41,903 nucleotides of DNA from an uncultured bacterium (GCA_905215385.1 CAJMPY010000023.1:1-41903), one strand, 5' to 3'. Numbered from the stretch's first letter, positions 23,999 through 32,470 are shown. Notes: generated by a model not told the origin, from the sequence alone. A program made the numbers and translations.

Positions 23999-25162
23999 TT
24001 ACGAGCGGATGCCGATGAGCATCCGCTCCATCCCCCTCTCGACCTTCGAGTGCGAACAGGCGAGATTCATGCGCAGGTACCCGGCACCGCCGTACGTCTC
24101 GCCCGACATGATGCCCACATGGCCCACCTCAACGAGCCGGCGCTGGAGCTCGGCCGCATCCAACCCCAGGCCCGAGGCATCCATCCAGGCAAGATAGGTC
24201 CCCTGCGGCACCGCAAAGCGGATCTCGGGCAGATTGGCGACAAGGAAATCCTTGAGCGCCTGCATGTTGCCGCGAATATAGGCCACAAGCTCGTCCACAT
24301 ACTCGGAGCACGAGCGATACGCCGCCATCTGGGCAGTCATCCCCAAGATACTCACACTCGACAGGGCGTTTTTTTGCTTGAGCTCGAACAGGAAGCGTTC
24401 GCGCAGGTCATCGTCGGGGATGAGCGCATAGGACCCGATGAGCCCGGGCGTGTTGAACGTCTTGGAGGCCGAACACAGCAGCGCCACGCCCTCGCGCGCG
24501 ATGTTCGTCACGGGTGTGTAGGGAGTTTCGCCCAGAATCATATCGCGATGGATGTCATCCGAGATGAGAAAGACCCCGTTGGCATGGCAGAGCTCCACGA
24601 TACGAGCAAGCTCGCCTGCCGTGAAGACCTTGCCTGTGGGGTTATGCGGGTTGGTGAGCAGCATAACCTTTGCCTCGGGGCGGGCAAGCGCCACCTCGAG
24701 GGCATCCCAATCGAGACCGTAGCCGTCCATGGCGCTCGCCTGAGCAACGGCCACAAGCTCGCGCCCGTTGCCCTCAATCAGGCCGTAGAAGGCGTCGTAC
24801 ATGGGAGTGAGCGTCACCACGGCGTCATTCGGCTCGCTCACCAGGCGAATGACCGTCGCAGCCGAGAAGATAACGCTCGGGCTGTACACGACCCAGTCCA
24901 TGTCCACGTGGGACGCCCCGTCCCTGGCAAACCAGCCGGCAACACTACCCTTGTAGTCACTATGGTTCCAGCGGGTATAGCCAAAGATGGGGTGTTCCAT
25001 GCGGGCGCGGAGGGCGTCCATAACCTCGTCGGGCACGGCGAAGTCGGTGTCCGAGATGGAAAAGGGAAGCACGTCTGCGCTGCCAAACCGGTCGGCCGCA
25101 TAGTCCCATTGGGTGCTGTAGGTACCCATTCTGTCGATGACGCGATCGAAGTCGTAACGCAT
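23999..25162 (-). CDS. MalY/PatB family PLP-dependent C-S lyase
   Basis: This fold-type I PLP enzyme has 387 residues. It contains WDYAADRFGSADVLPFSISDTDF, the NPHNPTGKVF block, SDDIHRDMI (Asp and His as in MalY SDEIH), and the Schiff-base lysine K234 in SASKTFNTPG. The family cleaves cystathionine or cysteine S-conjugates to pyruvate, ammonia and a thiol; some members act as regulators (E. coli MalY) or aminotransferases. ATG follows AAAGGAATGGGGAA. It sits between the PTS EIIBC and the regulator, which recalls malX-malY of E. coli although the PTS here is of the fructose type. An S-linked substrate delivered by the PTS is a hypothesis. Confidence 0.9.
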   Translation of the reverse strand: MRYDFDRVIDRMGTYSTQWDYAADRFGSADVLPFSISDTDFAVPDEVMDALRARMEHPIFGYTRWNHSDYKGSVAGWFARDGASHVDMDWVVYSPSVIFSAATVIRLVSEPNDAVVTLTPMYDAFYGLIEGNGRELVAVAQASAMDGYGLDWDALEVALARPEAKVMLLTNPHNPTGKVFTAGELARIVELCHANGVFLISDDIHRDMILGETPYTPVTNIAREGVALLCSASKTFNTPGLIGSYALIPDDDLRERFLFELKQKNALSSVSILGMTAQMAAYRSCSEYVDELVAYIRGNMQALKDFLVANLPEIRFAVPQGTYLAWMDASGLGLDAAELQRRLVEVGHVGIMSGETYGGAGYLRMNLACSHSKVERGMERMLIGIRS

Positions 25163-25241
25163 TTCCCCATTCCTTTCATTGAAACCTGCGGAGTCGCCGA
25201 ACAGACCGGCGACCCCGCAGGACTAATTATTCTATCGAGAC

Positions 25242-26669
25242 TTAGGCGTTCTGAGCCTCGCGCTTCTTCATCCAAGCGGACTTGAAGACGATGATGAGGG
25301 CGATGTTCAGGGCCAGACCCACAGCGACGGCGATGTAGTAGCTGGTCGCCGGGTAGATGAGACCCAGGAATGGATCGAAGATGCCGATGCCCGGAGCGAT
25401 GCGCTGGACGCCAAGGGCCATGGAGATGGCACCGGCGACGCCGCCGGCGATGACGTTCGCGGAAATCATAGGCAGGGGTGCGGCCAGGGCATAGGGGATA
25501 GCCGGCTCGGTGGCGACGGTTGCGCCGACAATGAGCGCAGGGATTGCGGAGTCGCGCTCGGCCTGCGTGAAGAGCTTCGGACGAATCCAGGTAGCGATGG
25601 CAGCGGCCATCGGCGGAAGGATCGTCACGACGCCTACGATGCCGTACCAGTCGTACACGCCGGAGCCCAGCAAGGAGAAGGAGAAGAACCAAGCGGCCTT
25701 GTTGACCGGGCCGCCCATGTCGAAGGCGAGCATGGCGCCCACCAGGAAGGCGGCGACGAGCTTCATCGAGCTCGGGATGGAGCTCAGCAGGCCGACGAAG
25801 GCGTTCATAAGCCAGGACATGGCCGGGCCGATGATATAGTACGTGCCCAGGCCAAAGATAAAGAGCGTCACGACCGGGATGATCAGGAAGCCGAGCAGGG
25901 ACTGGAAGTTCTTGCCCAGGTTGATCTTTTTCATCGCCTTGACGAAATAGCCGATTGCAAGGCCAATCACGCAGGCGCCCAAGAAGCCTGCGCCGACCTC
26001 GGTGCCGAGCAGGTCGGTACTGTTGGCAAGGTAACTGCAGATGAAGGCCGGCATGATGGCGGGCTTATCACCGATGGCGTTGGCGATGAAGGCGCCCATC
26101 ATCGGGATCATGAACGTGAAGCCCAGGCCACCGATGGTATTGAGCACCCAAGCGAGCGAAGCCATCTGGCCGTCGCCAGGGGCTACATTAGGCGCGCCGA
26201 ACTGGGCCATAATGGAACCGATGGCCATGAGTACGCCACCGCCGATGACAAACGGCAGGGCCGCGGAGACGCCGGCCATGAGGTAGCTAATGATGCCGGT
26301 GGTGACGCTCTCCTGCTTGGCGCCGAGCTTGACCGCGGAAGCCTGGAAGACCTTGGCTTCACTCTCAAGGTTGCCCATAAGGCTGTCGATGCGCTTGAGG
26401 GCCTCGGAAACGGGCACTTCAACGACCTTCTTGCCGTCGAAGCGAACACGGTCGTCATCATTCATGCCGCGACCGAGCGCGAGGACGACGTAATCGGCCT
26501 CCTTGATCTGCTCGGGCGTAAGCTTGTTCTCGACACCGCTGGCACCCTGGGTCTCGACGTGGACCTCATAGCCCAGCTCGGTGCCCTTCGTCTTGATCGC
26601 CTCGGCCACCATGTAGGTGTGTGCGATGCCGGCCGGGCAGTTGGTGACCGCCGCAATTGACTTTGCCAT
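25242..26669 (-). CDS. PTS fructose-family EIIBC component
   Basis: This is a phosphotransferase permease of 475 residues. The N-terminal EIIB domain (1-100) has the phospho-Cys in AVTNCPAGIAHTYMVAEAI (Cys11). The C-terminal EIIC membrane domain has some eight to nine helices, including SYLMAGVSAALPFVIGGGVLM, MLAFDMGGPVNKAA and ATEPAIPYA. It takes up and phosphorylates a sugar-like substrate; the family includes fructose, mannosylglycerate and other carriers, so specificity is open. ATG follows GAGGGGAGAAGC. The spacing to the EIIA gene is 45 bp and to the lyase gene 79 bp. No 1-phosphofructokinase (fruK) is present, which argues against ordinary fructose catabolism. Confidence 0.95.
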   Translation of the reverse strand: MAKSIAAVTNCPAGIAHTYMVAEAIKTKGTELGYEVHVETQGASGVENKLTPEQIKEADYVVLALGRGMNDDDRVRFDGKKVVEVPVSEALKRIDSLMGNLESEAKVFQASAVKLGAKQESVTTGIISYLMAGVSAALPFVIGGGVLMAIGSIMAQFGAPNVAPGDGQMASLAWVLNTIGGLGFTFMIPMMGAFIANAIGDKPAIMPAFICSYLANSTDLLGTEVGAGFLGACVIGLAIGYFVKAMKKINLGKNFQSLLGFLIIPVVTLFIFGLGTYYIIGPAMSWLMNAFVGLLSSIPSSMKLVAAFLVGAMLAFDMGGPVNKAAWFFSFSLLGSGVYDWYGIVGVVTILPPMAAAIATWIRPKLFTQAERDSAIPALIVGATVATEPAIPYALAAPLPMISANVIAGGVAGAISMALGVQRIAPGIGIFDPFLGLIYPATSYYIAVAVGLALNIALIIVFKSAWMKKREAQNA

Positions 26670-26714
26670 ATGCTTCTCCCCTCTTTCCTTTCACACGGGG
26701 TTGAACATTACCTG

Positions 26715-27158
26715 CTATCCGACGACGCCCTGGATGAGGGCGCACACGTCTTCGATGGAATCGCCCTTGAGATGGTCGACGAAATCCTTGTGCACGAGGC
26801 GACGCGCCAGCTTGGCGAGTAGCTGCAGATGGGTGTCGCTGCCACTCTCGGGGACGAGGATGTTGATGACCGTGTCGACGGGGGCGTCGTCGAGCGCGTG
26901 CCACTCGACGGGCGCGGTCAGGCGCGCGAAGAGAATGGCGGGGATACTGACGTTGGCGCTCTTGGTATGCGGGACGGCCACGCCGTTGCCAAAGCCCGTA
27001 GAAGCCTCGGCCTCGCGCTCATGAAGGTCGGAGACGATAGCGGACGCATCGGCGGCGACGCCCAGCTCCACGGCCTTCGCGGCGAGGGCCCCGAAGACGG
27101 CGTTCTGGTCGGCAGCGTCGACGGCATCGAGCATGTGCGCCGAATCAAACAGTGCCAT
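26715..27158 (-). CDS. PTS fructose-family EIIA component
   Basis: This cytoplasmic phosphocarrier of 147 residues receives phosphate from HPr and passes it to the EIIB Cys of the next gene. The phospho-His is H64 in GFGNGVAVPHTKS, the canonical EIIA(Fru) motif, followed by PVDTVINILVPES and HLQLLAKLARRL. ATG follows GAGGAGGAAGAC. It is the first gene of the five-gene operon, and a separate EIIA gene is typical of mannitol/fructose-group systems. No HPr-like or kinase domain is fused. Confidence 0.95.
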   Translation of the reverse strand: MALFDSAHMLDAVDAADQNAVFGALAAKAVELGVAADASAIVSDLHEREAEASTGFGNGVAVPHTKSANVSIPAILFARLTAPVEWHALDDAPVDTVINILVPESGSDTHLQLLAKLARRLVHKDFVDHLKGDSIEDVCALIQGVVG

Positions 27159-27216
27159 GTCTTCCTCCTCTCGTTTGTTGTTGTTTCTCTACGCTTTTTA
27201 GTTTAGAAAGTATTCG

Positions 27217-27239
27217 CAAACCGCTTAACAAGCGCTTTG
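27217..27239 (-). promoter_or_regulatory. 23-bp palindromic operator upstream of the PTS operon
   Basis: CAAAcCGCTT-AAC-AAGCGcTTTG: all arm positions pair except one C/C and the centre. It lies about 60 bp upstream of the EIIA start codon. An unconvincing promoter (TTGTTA with an A/T-rich -10) overlaps it. It could be the site of the operon's own regulator or of a LacI-type protein. Confidence 0.55.
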
Positions 27240-27454
27240 TCACTCTCGATGTGCACGCCTTGGTCCCTCATGCGCCCAAGAGTCATCCACGTGCCCCGAT
27301 TACATCGATTTTGTCACCGAGGGGGTGGGCGGGCGCCGACCGCCCGGCTCGTATCACGCGCTGACTGTCATAGGCTTAGACTTCTAACCCCGCAGCATCC
27401 AGACCCCAAAATCACGTTCAGATGCTGCAGAGCTAGACAAACGACCCCTCGCAG
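27240..27454. other. Intergenic stretch without a gene
   Basis: No coding potential is convincing here. Two hairpins are visible: CGGGCG-CCGAC-CGCCCG (27330-27346), and GCAGCATC / GATGCTGC separated by 21 nt (27392-27399, 27421-27428). Their function is unknown. Confidence 0.5.
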
Positions 27455-27493
27455 AAGAAAGGCCCGCCCCGGAACCTTATCCGAAGCGGGCCC
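27455..27493 (-). terminator. Terminator of the EF-G-like gene
   Basis: The stem GGCCCGCCCCGG / CCGAAGCGGGCC has internal mismatches and an AACCTTAT loop. On the minus strand it is followed by TTTCTTCT. Confidence 0.75.
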
Positions 27494-27508
27494 AACCGCC
27501 CCCAACCC

Positions 27509-27544
27509 AAATTGGGGACAGATCCAAAATTGGGGTTATGTCAC
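27509..27544 (+). repeat. GGGACAG repeat, family R3, copy
   Basis: AAATTGGGGACAGATCC, then AAAATTGGGGTTATGTCAC. CCCAA / TTGGGG half-arms can pair around the core. It ends 21 bp from the EF-G-like stop codon. Confidence 0.75.
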
Positions 27545-27565
27545 GCGACGCTACACGCGGGCTTG

Positions 27566-29635
27566 CTACCTTCCCGCGTTGTACAGCTCCACGAGTTTGG
27601 CCTGCACGTCATAGGGCACCTGCTCATAGCCCGCGGGCTTCATGGTAAAGTCGCCCGTGCCGCGCGTGATAGAGCGCAGGCGCGTCGAGTAATCCGTCAG
27701 CTCGGCCAGCGGGGCCTGGGCAATGACCACGGTATCGCCGCGCTCGTCGGTCTCCATACCCGTCACGCGACCGCGCGAGGCCGAGATGTCGCCCATCACG
27801 GCGCCGGCATAGCTCTCGGGGATAGTCACCGTAATTTCCTCGATGGGCTCCAGTACCACCGGATCGGCATCGGCGCATGCCTTTCGCAGGCCGATGCGAG
27901 CCGCCGCGCGGAACGCCATCTCGTTGGAGTCGACGCTGTGATACGAGCCGTCGTACACAGCCACGCGAATGCCCGTGAGCGGGTAGCCAGCGATGATGCC
28001 GTCCTTCATGGTCTCCTGGACACCCTTGTCCACGGCGGGGATGAGCGAGCGCGGGATGCGGCCGCCCACGACCTCGTCCACAAACTCGTAGCCGTCGCTC
28101 GTGCCGTCGGGCCCAATGAGCGGCTCCACGCGCAGCCAGCAGTCGCCGTACTGACCGGCGCCGCCGGTCTGCTTCTTGTGACGACCCTGAGCGCTTGCCG
28201 TGCGGCGGATGGTTTCGCGATACGGAATACGGATCGGCACGCTCTTTGCCACAACCTTGGTACGGTCCTCAAGGCGATTGAGCAGAACCGAAACCTGTGC
28301 CTCGCCCACCGCAGAGATAATGGTCTGGCCGGTCTCCTCGTCGCGGTCGATGCTCATGGTCGGATCGGCCTTGCAGGCCTTCTCGATAAACGTGTAGAGC
28401 TTCTCTTCGTCGCCGCGGTTCTCGGCCTCGATGGCAATGCGGTACTGCGAGTTGGGGAACTTAAACGCCGCCGCCTCGACCTTACCGGTAATGGAGAGCG
28501 TGTCACCCGTCTCTGCCGCCAACTTGGGCGCCACGATGATATCGCCGGCATAGGCGTGGCCGACCTCGGTCATGTCACGACCGCACATCACATACAGGTG
28601 AGCCAGACGCTCGCCCTTGCGCGTGCGCGCATTGATCAGCTCAAGGCCCGGCTCAAGCGTGCCCGTCAGCACCTTGATAAAGCTGATGCGACCCTGTTGC
28701 GGATCGGCCAGGGTCTTAAACACAAATGCCACCGGACGGTCATCGTCACTCGAGATCTTGAGCGAGTCGCCGTCGATGAGCGGCATCTCGCCGTAGTCGG
28801 TCGGCGCCGGGAAGTACGTGGCGATGTCGTCCATCAGCGAGTTGACGCCCTGCTCCTTAATGCAATCGCCCGCAAAGACCGGCACAAAAATGCGCTCGGC
28901 AATCGCCTTCGACAGCAGGCCCTCGAGCTCTTCCTGCGTCAGCGTCTCCTCGCCTTCCAGGTATTTCATCATCAGTTCGTCGTCGGCCTCGGCCACCAAC
29001 TCGCACAGATGGTCATGGGCCTCCTCGGCCTGGGCACGATACTCCTCGGGGATCTCCGACTCAACGGCTTCGGCGCCGTTGCAATGGCGCGCCTTCATGC
29101 GCACCAGGTCGATGATACCGTCAAAGTCCTCGCCCTCGCCCCAGGGAAGGGTCACGGCGCCCAGGCGCGTACCAAAGCGCTCCTGCAGCAGGTCCATCGT
29201 GGTCGCAAAGCTGGCCTCGGAGCGCGACAGGCGGTTCACGAACACCGCACGCGCCAGACGCAGGTCCTCGGCGGCATACCAGAGTTTAACCGTTGTAGGC
29301 TGCGGGCCGGCCTCGGCGTCGACCACAAACAGAGCCGTCTCGCAGACGCTCATCGCGGCATAGGCGTCGCCGATAAAATCGGGATAGCACGGGGCATCGA
29401 GCACGTTGATGCGCGCGCCCTTCCAGCCTATCGGCGCAATGGTCGTCGAGATGGAAAATGCACGCTTGACCTCTTCGGGATCATAGTCGAGCGTGGGCTT
29501 GGTGCCGTCGTGGCCGCCCAGGCGGGCGGTCTTGCCGGAAAGGTGGAGCATGGCCTCGGCGAGTGAAGTCTTGCCCACCCCGCCTTGGCCTACGAGCACC
29601 ACGTTCCTTACGTTACCGGTCTTGGGAGCACCCAT
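27566..29635 (-). CDS. EF-G-like GTPase (EF-G2/FusA2 type)
   Basis: A 689-residue protein with the EF-G domain order: G domain, domain II, III, IV (ASAQGRHKKQTGGAGQYGDC) and V. It differs from canonical FusA in the G motifs. G1 is GQGGVGKTS (normal spacing), G3 is DAPCYPDF instead of DTPGHVDF, so the catalytic His is Tyr84, and G4 is VNRLS, lacking the NKxD Asp. This resembles actinobacterial EF-G2, reported to bind GTP with little ribosome-dependent hydrolysis. ATG 29635 follows AAGGAGGTCATC; upstream in-frame codons are not conserved-looking. It is probably not the housekeeping translocase, which should lie in a str operon elsewhere. A ribosome-protection or stress role is speculative. Confidence 0.9.
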   Translation of the reverse strand: MGAPKTGNVRNVVLVGQGGVGKTSLAEAMLHLSGKTARLGGHDGTKPTLDYDPEEVKRAFSISTTIAPIGWKGARINVLDAPCYPDFIGDAYAAMSVCETALFVVDAEAGPQPTTVKLWYAAEDLRLARAVFVNRLSRSEASFATTMDLLQERFGTRLGAVTLPWGEGEDFDGIIDLVRMKARHCNGAEAVESEIPEEYRAQAEEAHDHLCELVAEADDELMMKYLEGEETLTQEELEGLLSKAIAERIFVPVFAGDCIKEQGVNSLMDDIATYFPAPTDYGEMPLIDGDSLKISSDDDRPVAFVFKTLADPQQGRISFIKVLTGTLEPGLELINARTRKGERLAHLYVMCGRDMTEVGHAYAGDIIVAPKLAAETGDTLSITGKVEAAAFKFPNSQYRIAIEAENRGDEEKLYTFIEKACKADPTMSIDRDEETGQTIISAVGEAQVSVLLNRLEDRTKVVAKSVPIRIPYRETIRRTASAQGRHKKQTGGAGQYGDCWLRVEPLIGPDGTSDGYEFVDEVVGGRIPRSLIPAVDKGVQETMKDGIIAGYPLTGIRVAVYDGSYHSVDSNEMAFRAAARIGLRKACADADPVVLEPIEEITVTIPESYAGAVMGDISASRGRVTGMETDERGDTVVIAQAPLAELTDYSTRLRSITRGTGDFTMKPAGYEQVPYDVQAKLVELYNAGR

Positions 29636-29875
29636 GATGACCTCCTTGCAGGGCCGCGCGCAATGCGCGACGCCAACGGGGAGGGTTCGCGGTCGGTGCC
29701 GTCCCAGGAGCAGCATGGTCGGCAGCCGAGCCGACTCACCCTCCAAATGTCCTATGCCACCACCCTACCCTCACGGACGGCTGTCCATGCATACCTTTCG
29801 GCGCACGTATGAATACAGGCGGCGAGAGGAAGAGACAAGCTTGTGAGGCAATTATTGAACCCCGTCGATGTATAC

Positions 29876-29910
29876 AAAAAGCCGCCACAGACCGTAAGAC
29901 CTGTGGCGGC
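29876..29910 (-). terminator. Terminator of the amino acid ABC operon
   Basis: A perfect 10-bp stem GCCGCCACAG / CTGTGGCGGC (29881-29910) with a 10-nt loop is followed on the minus strand by TTTTTG. It lies 45 bp after the ATPase stop codon. Confidence 0.88.
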
Positions 29911-29954
29911 TTCGCCTCAATTGCCTCAATTAATGGTTGAGTAAATACCTGAGT

Positions 29955-30719
29955 CTATCCCTCGATACGGCTCAAGAACTCACGCGTGCGCTGCTCGCGC
30001 GGATGGTCGATAACCTGCTCGGCAGGTCCCTCCTCGACAATGCGACCGCCGTCCATAAAGACCACGCGGTCGGCAACATCGCGCGCAAACTGCATTGCAT
30101 GGGTCACGATTACCATCGTCATATTCTGCGCCGCCAGGTCCTTAATGACACGCAGCACCTCGGCCGTCAGCTCGGGATCGAGCGCCGAAGTCGGCTCGTC
30201 AAAGAATAAGATTTCCGGGTCGAGTGCCAGGGCGCGGGCAATACTCACGCGCTGCTGCTGACCGCCCGAAAGCTCACACGGCACCTTGCTCTCGTTGCCC
30301 GTAAGCCCCATCTGCGCGATCAACTCATGCGCACGCGCCTCCGCCTGCTCGCGCGGGCGCTTGAGCACGCGAATCGGAGCATCGGTGATGTTTTTCATTA
30401 CCGTATAGTGCGGGAACAGGTTGTAATTTTGGAACACCAGGCCGAATCGCGAGCGCGCCTGCTTGGGCACATCGCCCTTCGCATAGACCGCGCCCGAACC
30501 CGCATCCGTCGCAACGGCAAGGTCGCCAAATGAGAGCGAGCCTCCGTCGAGTGTCTCGAGCAGCGTGGCACACCGCAGCAGCGTAGACTTACCGCCGCCC
30601 GAAGGCCCGATAATCGCCACGACCTCGCCACGCTTTACCTCGAGCGAGATATCCTTGAGCACCTCATTGCCGCCAAACGCCTTACGCGCGCTTTCGATTT
30701 TCATCACTGAGTTAGTCAT
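29955..30719 (-). CDS. Polar amino acid ABC transporter ATP-binding protein
   Basis: This is the GlnQ/HisP-type ATPase of 254 residues that drives amino acid import. Present are the Walker A GPSGGGKST, Q-loop FQNYNLFPH, signature LSGGQQQRVSIARAL, Walker B ILFFDEPTSALDPE and switch His in VIVTHAMQFARD. ATG 30719 overlaps the permease stop region by 8 bp (ATGACTAA), giving translational coupling; MKIES at 30704 is an alternative start without a better RBS. The amino acid transported cannot be read from the ATPase. Confidence 0.94.
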   Translation of the reverse strand: MTNSVMKIESARKAFGGNEVLKDISLEVKRGEVVAIIGPSGGGKSTLLRCATLLETLDGGSLSFGDLAVATDAGSGAVYAKGDVPKQARSRFGLVFQNYNLFPHYTVMKNITDAPIRVLKRPREQAEARAHELIAQMGLTGNESKVPCELSGGQQQRVSIARALALDPEILFFDEPTSALDPELTAEVLRVIKDLAAQNMTMVIVTHAMQFARDVADRVVFMDGGRIVEEGPAEQVIDHPREQRTREFLSRIEG

Positions 30720-31404
30720 GATAATAGTCCAGCTTCTTTTCGGCAGCGGCCAGCAGCATCTCGACCACAAAGTTAAAGACCCAGTAGATCAACGCCGCAA
30801 TCGCAAACGGCACCATGCTCACCTGCGAGGCGACCAGCGCCTTGGCGGTCGAGAACATCTCACCCACGCCAATGGCAAACGCCAGCGACGTGTCCTTGAC
30901 CAGTGTGATGATCTCGTTGCCCATCGCCGGCAGAATACGCTTGGCGACCTGCGGCATCACGATATACAGAAACGTCTGCAGACGCGAGTAGCCCAGCACC
31001 TCGGCGGCCTCATATTGACCGCGCGGAATCGACTGCAGGCCCGAGCGATAGATCTCGGCAAAGTAGCCGGCGTAGTTGATGATGAACGCCACAACGCACG
31101 CCGTCCACTTGGAATCGGGCGTGAGCGAGATGCCAAACACGTAGTACGGGGCAAAGTAGATCGCAAACATCTGCAGCATAAGCGGCGTGCCGCGCATCAC
31201 CGAAATATAGATGCGCGCAATCCAACGCAGCGGCGCGACCTTGCTCATGCGCATAAACGCCACGGGGATTCCCAGCGGAATCGACCCGAGCAACGTCAGC
31301 ACAAACAGCTGCAAGCTGACCAAGAATCCTTGGCCAAGCATCTGCATCATGACCTGAATAGACAACCCAAGCTCTCTTTCACAGTAACGGAACAGCGAAC
31401 CCAA
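30712..31404 (-). CDS. Polar amino acid ABC transporter permease
   Basis: A HisM/GlnP-type inner-membrane permease with about five TM helices and the EAA loop (YEAAEVLGYSRLQTFLYIVMPQ). MRGTPLMLQMF is the other strong family block. The start is uncertain. TTG 31404 gives 230 residues but has no clear RBS. ATG 31350 (MMQMLGQGF) gives 212 residues and begins exactly at the first helix; AGG lies very close to it. The gene is separated from the binding-protein gene by the 107-bp hairpin element C, which could lower permease expression relative to the binding protein, as known for malE-malF. Confidence 0.92.
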   Translation of the reverse strand: MGSLFRYCERELGLSIQVMMQMLGQGFLVSLQLFVLTLLGSIPLGIPVAFMRMSKVAPLRWIARIYISVMRGTPLMLQMFAIYFAPYYVFGISLTPDSKWTACVVAFIINYAGYFAEIYRSGLQSIPRGQYEAAEVLGYSRLQTFLYIVMPQVAKRILPAMGNEIITLVKDTSLAFAIGVGEMFSTAKALVASQVSMVPFAIAALIYWVFNFVVEMLLAAAEKKLDYYHD

Positions 31405-31410
31405 TGCTAA

Positions 31411-31517
31411 AGCGGGTTTTCCAGGTGCCCGAGTTTGCCGTGAAAGAGGAGCGCCGCGTACTAAATGTACGCAAGCGACGGTTTGAACGGCAAAATCGGG
31501 TGCCTGGGAAAGCCGCT
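31411..31517. repeat. Long-armed nested hairpin element C
   Basis: 31-nt outer arms (31411-31441 and 31487-31517) match at 26 positions; three mismatches would be G-U in plus-strand RNA. The inner hairpin is GCGTAC-TAAAT-GTACGC (31456-31472). The right arm includes two bases of the binding-protein stop codon, and the left arm ends just before the TTG that could start the permease. Confidence 0.8.
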
Positions 31518-32376
31518 ATTTGAGCACCCAGTTGTCGAAGGAAAGACCATAGCTTGCATATTTATCGCACAGGTCCTTGACCGTGCCGTCCTCGTAGAGC
31601 GCCTTGAGCGACTCGGTCACGGCATCGGCGGACTTGGTGTCGCCCTTCTTAAAGCCAACGGCGTAGTGCTCGCTGGACAGCGGCTCATCAAGCTGCGTGT
31701 AAGCATCGGGCTTGGCGGCAAGCTGATACTGGGCAATCGAAAGGTCGCACGCCACGGCATCGACCGCACCGCTCTCGAGCTGCATAAAGGCCGTGTTGTA
31801 CTCGCCGATGGTATCGAGCGTGGCAAACGTCGCGGCCAGATCCTTCTGGTCGCCCTCGAGCACATCCTGCGCAGCGGAATCAGTCTGGGTAATCACGGTC
31901 TTGCCGGCAAGATCGTCCCAGCTCTTGATACCCGCGTCCTTCTTGACCACGAGCACTTGCTCGTTGAGCATGTACGGCTCGGAGAACGTGTAGCCGTCCT
32001 CACGGCCCTCCATGGTAAAGCCGTTCCAGATGCAGTTGATGGCGCCGGAGTTGAGCAGCGTATCCTTGGCGTCCCAGTCGATGGCCTCGTATTTGACCTC
32101 CCAGCCCTGCTTATCGGCAACAGCCTTGGCCAGATCGAGATCAAAGCCGGTGTACTCGCCATCGTCGCCCACAAAGCCGTACGGAGGATAGGACTTATCA
32201 AAGCCCACCACGAGCTTCTTGGACTCCGCGGCGCCCTTCACATCCTTGGCCGCGGCAGAGCCAGCAGCGGAGCCCTTGCCAGCACCACCGCCGCAACCGA
32301 CAAGACCAAGGCCAAGCACCGCGGCGAGCGAGCCGGCTAGACCAACAAACTGACGACGAGACATATCGGTGTTCAT
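31516..32376 (-). CDS. Amino acid ABC transporter substrate-binding lipoprotein
   Basis: This is a family 3 solute-binding protein of 286 residues, tethered to the outer face of the membrane. The signal region has SRRQFVGLAG (twin-Arg-like) and lipobox LVGC with Cys28, then a Gly/Ala/Ser linker. The mature part shows LVVGFDKSYPPYGFVGDDGEYTGFDLDLAK (start of the domain; quoted blocks VVGFDKSYPP and GEYTGFDLDL), GYTFSEPYM, WDDLAGKTVITQTDS and the C-terminal YASYGLSFDNWVLK. ATG 32376 follows AGGGGGAATACC. It is first in a three-gene importer operon with its own strong promoter. The ligand is a polar amino acid or dimer; cystine-type cannot be excluded. Confidence 0.94.
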   Translation of the reverse strand: MNTDMSRRQFVGLAGSLAAVLGLGLVGCGGGAGKGSAAGSAAAKDVKGAAESKKLVVGFDKSYPPYGFVGDDGEYTGFDLDLAKAVADKQGWEVKYEAIDWDAKDTLLNSGAINCIWNGFTMEGREDGYTFSEPYMLNEQVLVVKKDAGIKSWDDLAGKTVITQTDSAAQDVLEGDQKDLAATFATLDTIGEYNTAFMQLESGAVDAVACDLSIAQYQLAAKPDAYTQLDEPLSSEHYAVGFKKGDTKSADAVTESLKALYEDGTVKDLCDKYASYGLSFDNWVLK

Positions 32377-32432
32377 GGTATTCCCCCTTGATGGCACTTT
32401 AGTTAGGTAAAGTGAGTCATGTAACGTTCAGA

Positions 32433-32461
32433 ATCATACACTTTAGTGGGATAGAGTACAA
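32433..32461 (-). promoter_or_regulatory. Promoter of the amino acid ABC operon
   Basis: On the minus strand, -35 TTGTAC (32456-32461) and -10 TATGAT (32433-32438) are 17 bp apart. ACTAAAGTG occurs in the spacer and again near the start codon, where CACTTT-N8-AAAGTG forms an inverted repeat. These are possible operator half-sites. Confidence 0.65.
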
Positions 32462-32470
32462 GGGAGTGCC

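Noticed and set aside
27512..29566. 684-codon open frame opposite the EF-G-like gene
   Set aside because: Antisense shadow of a strongly supported gene; the product is Arg/His/Leu-rich without domain features.
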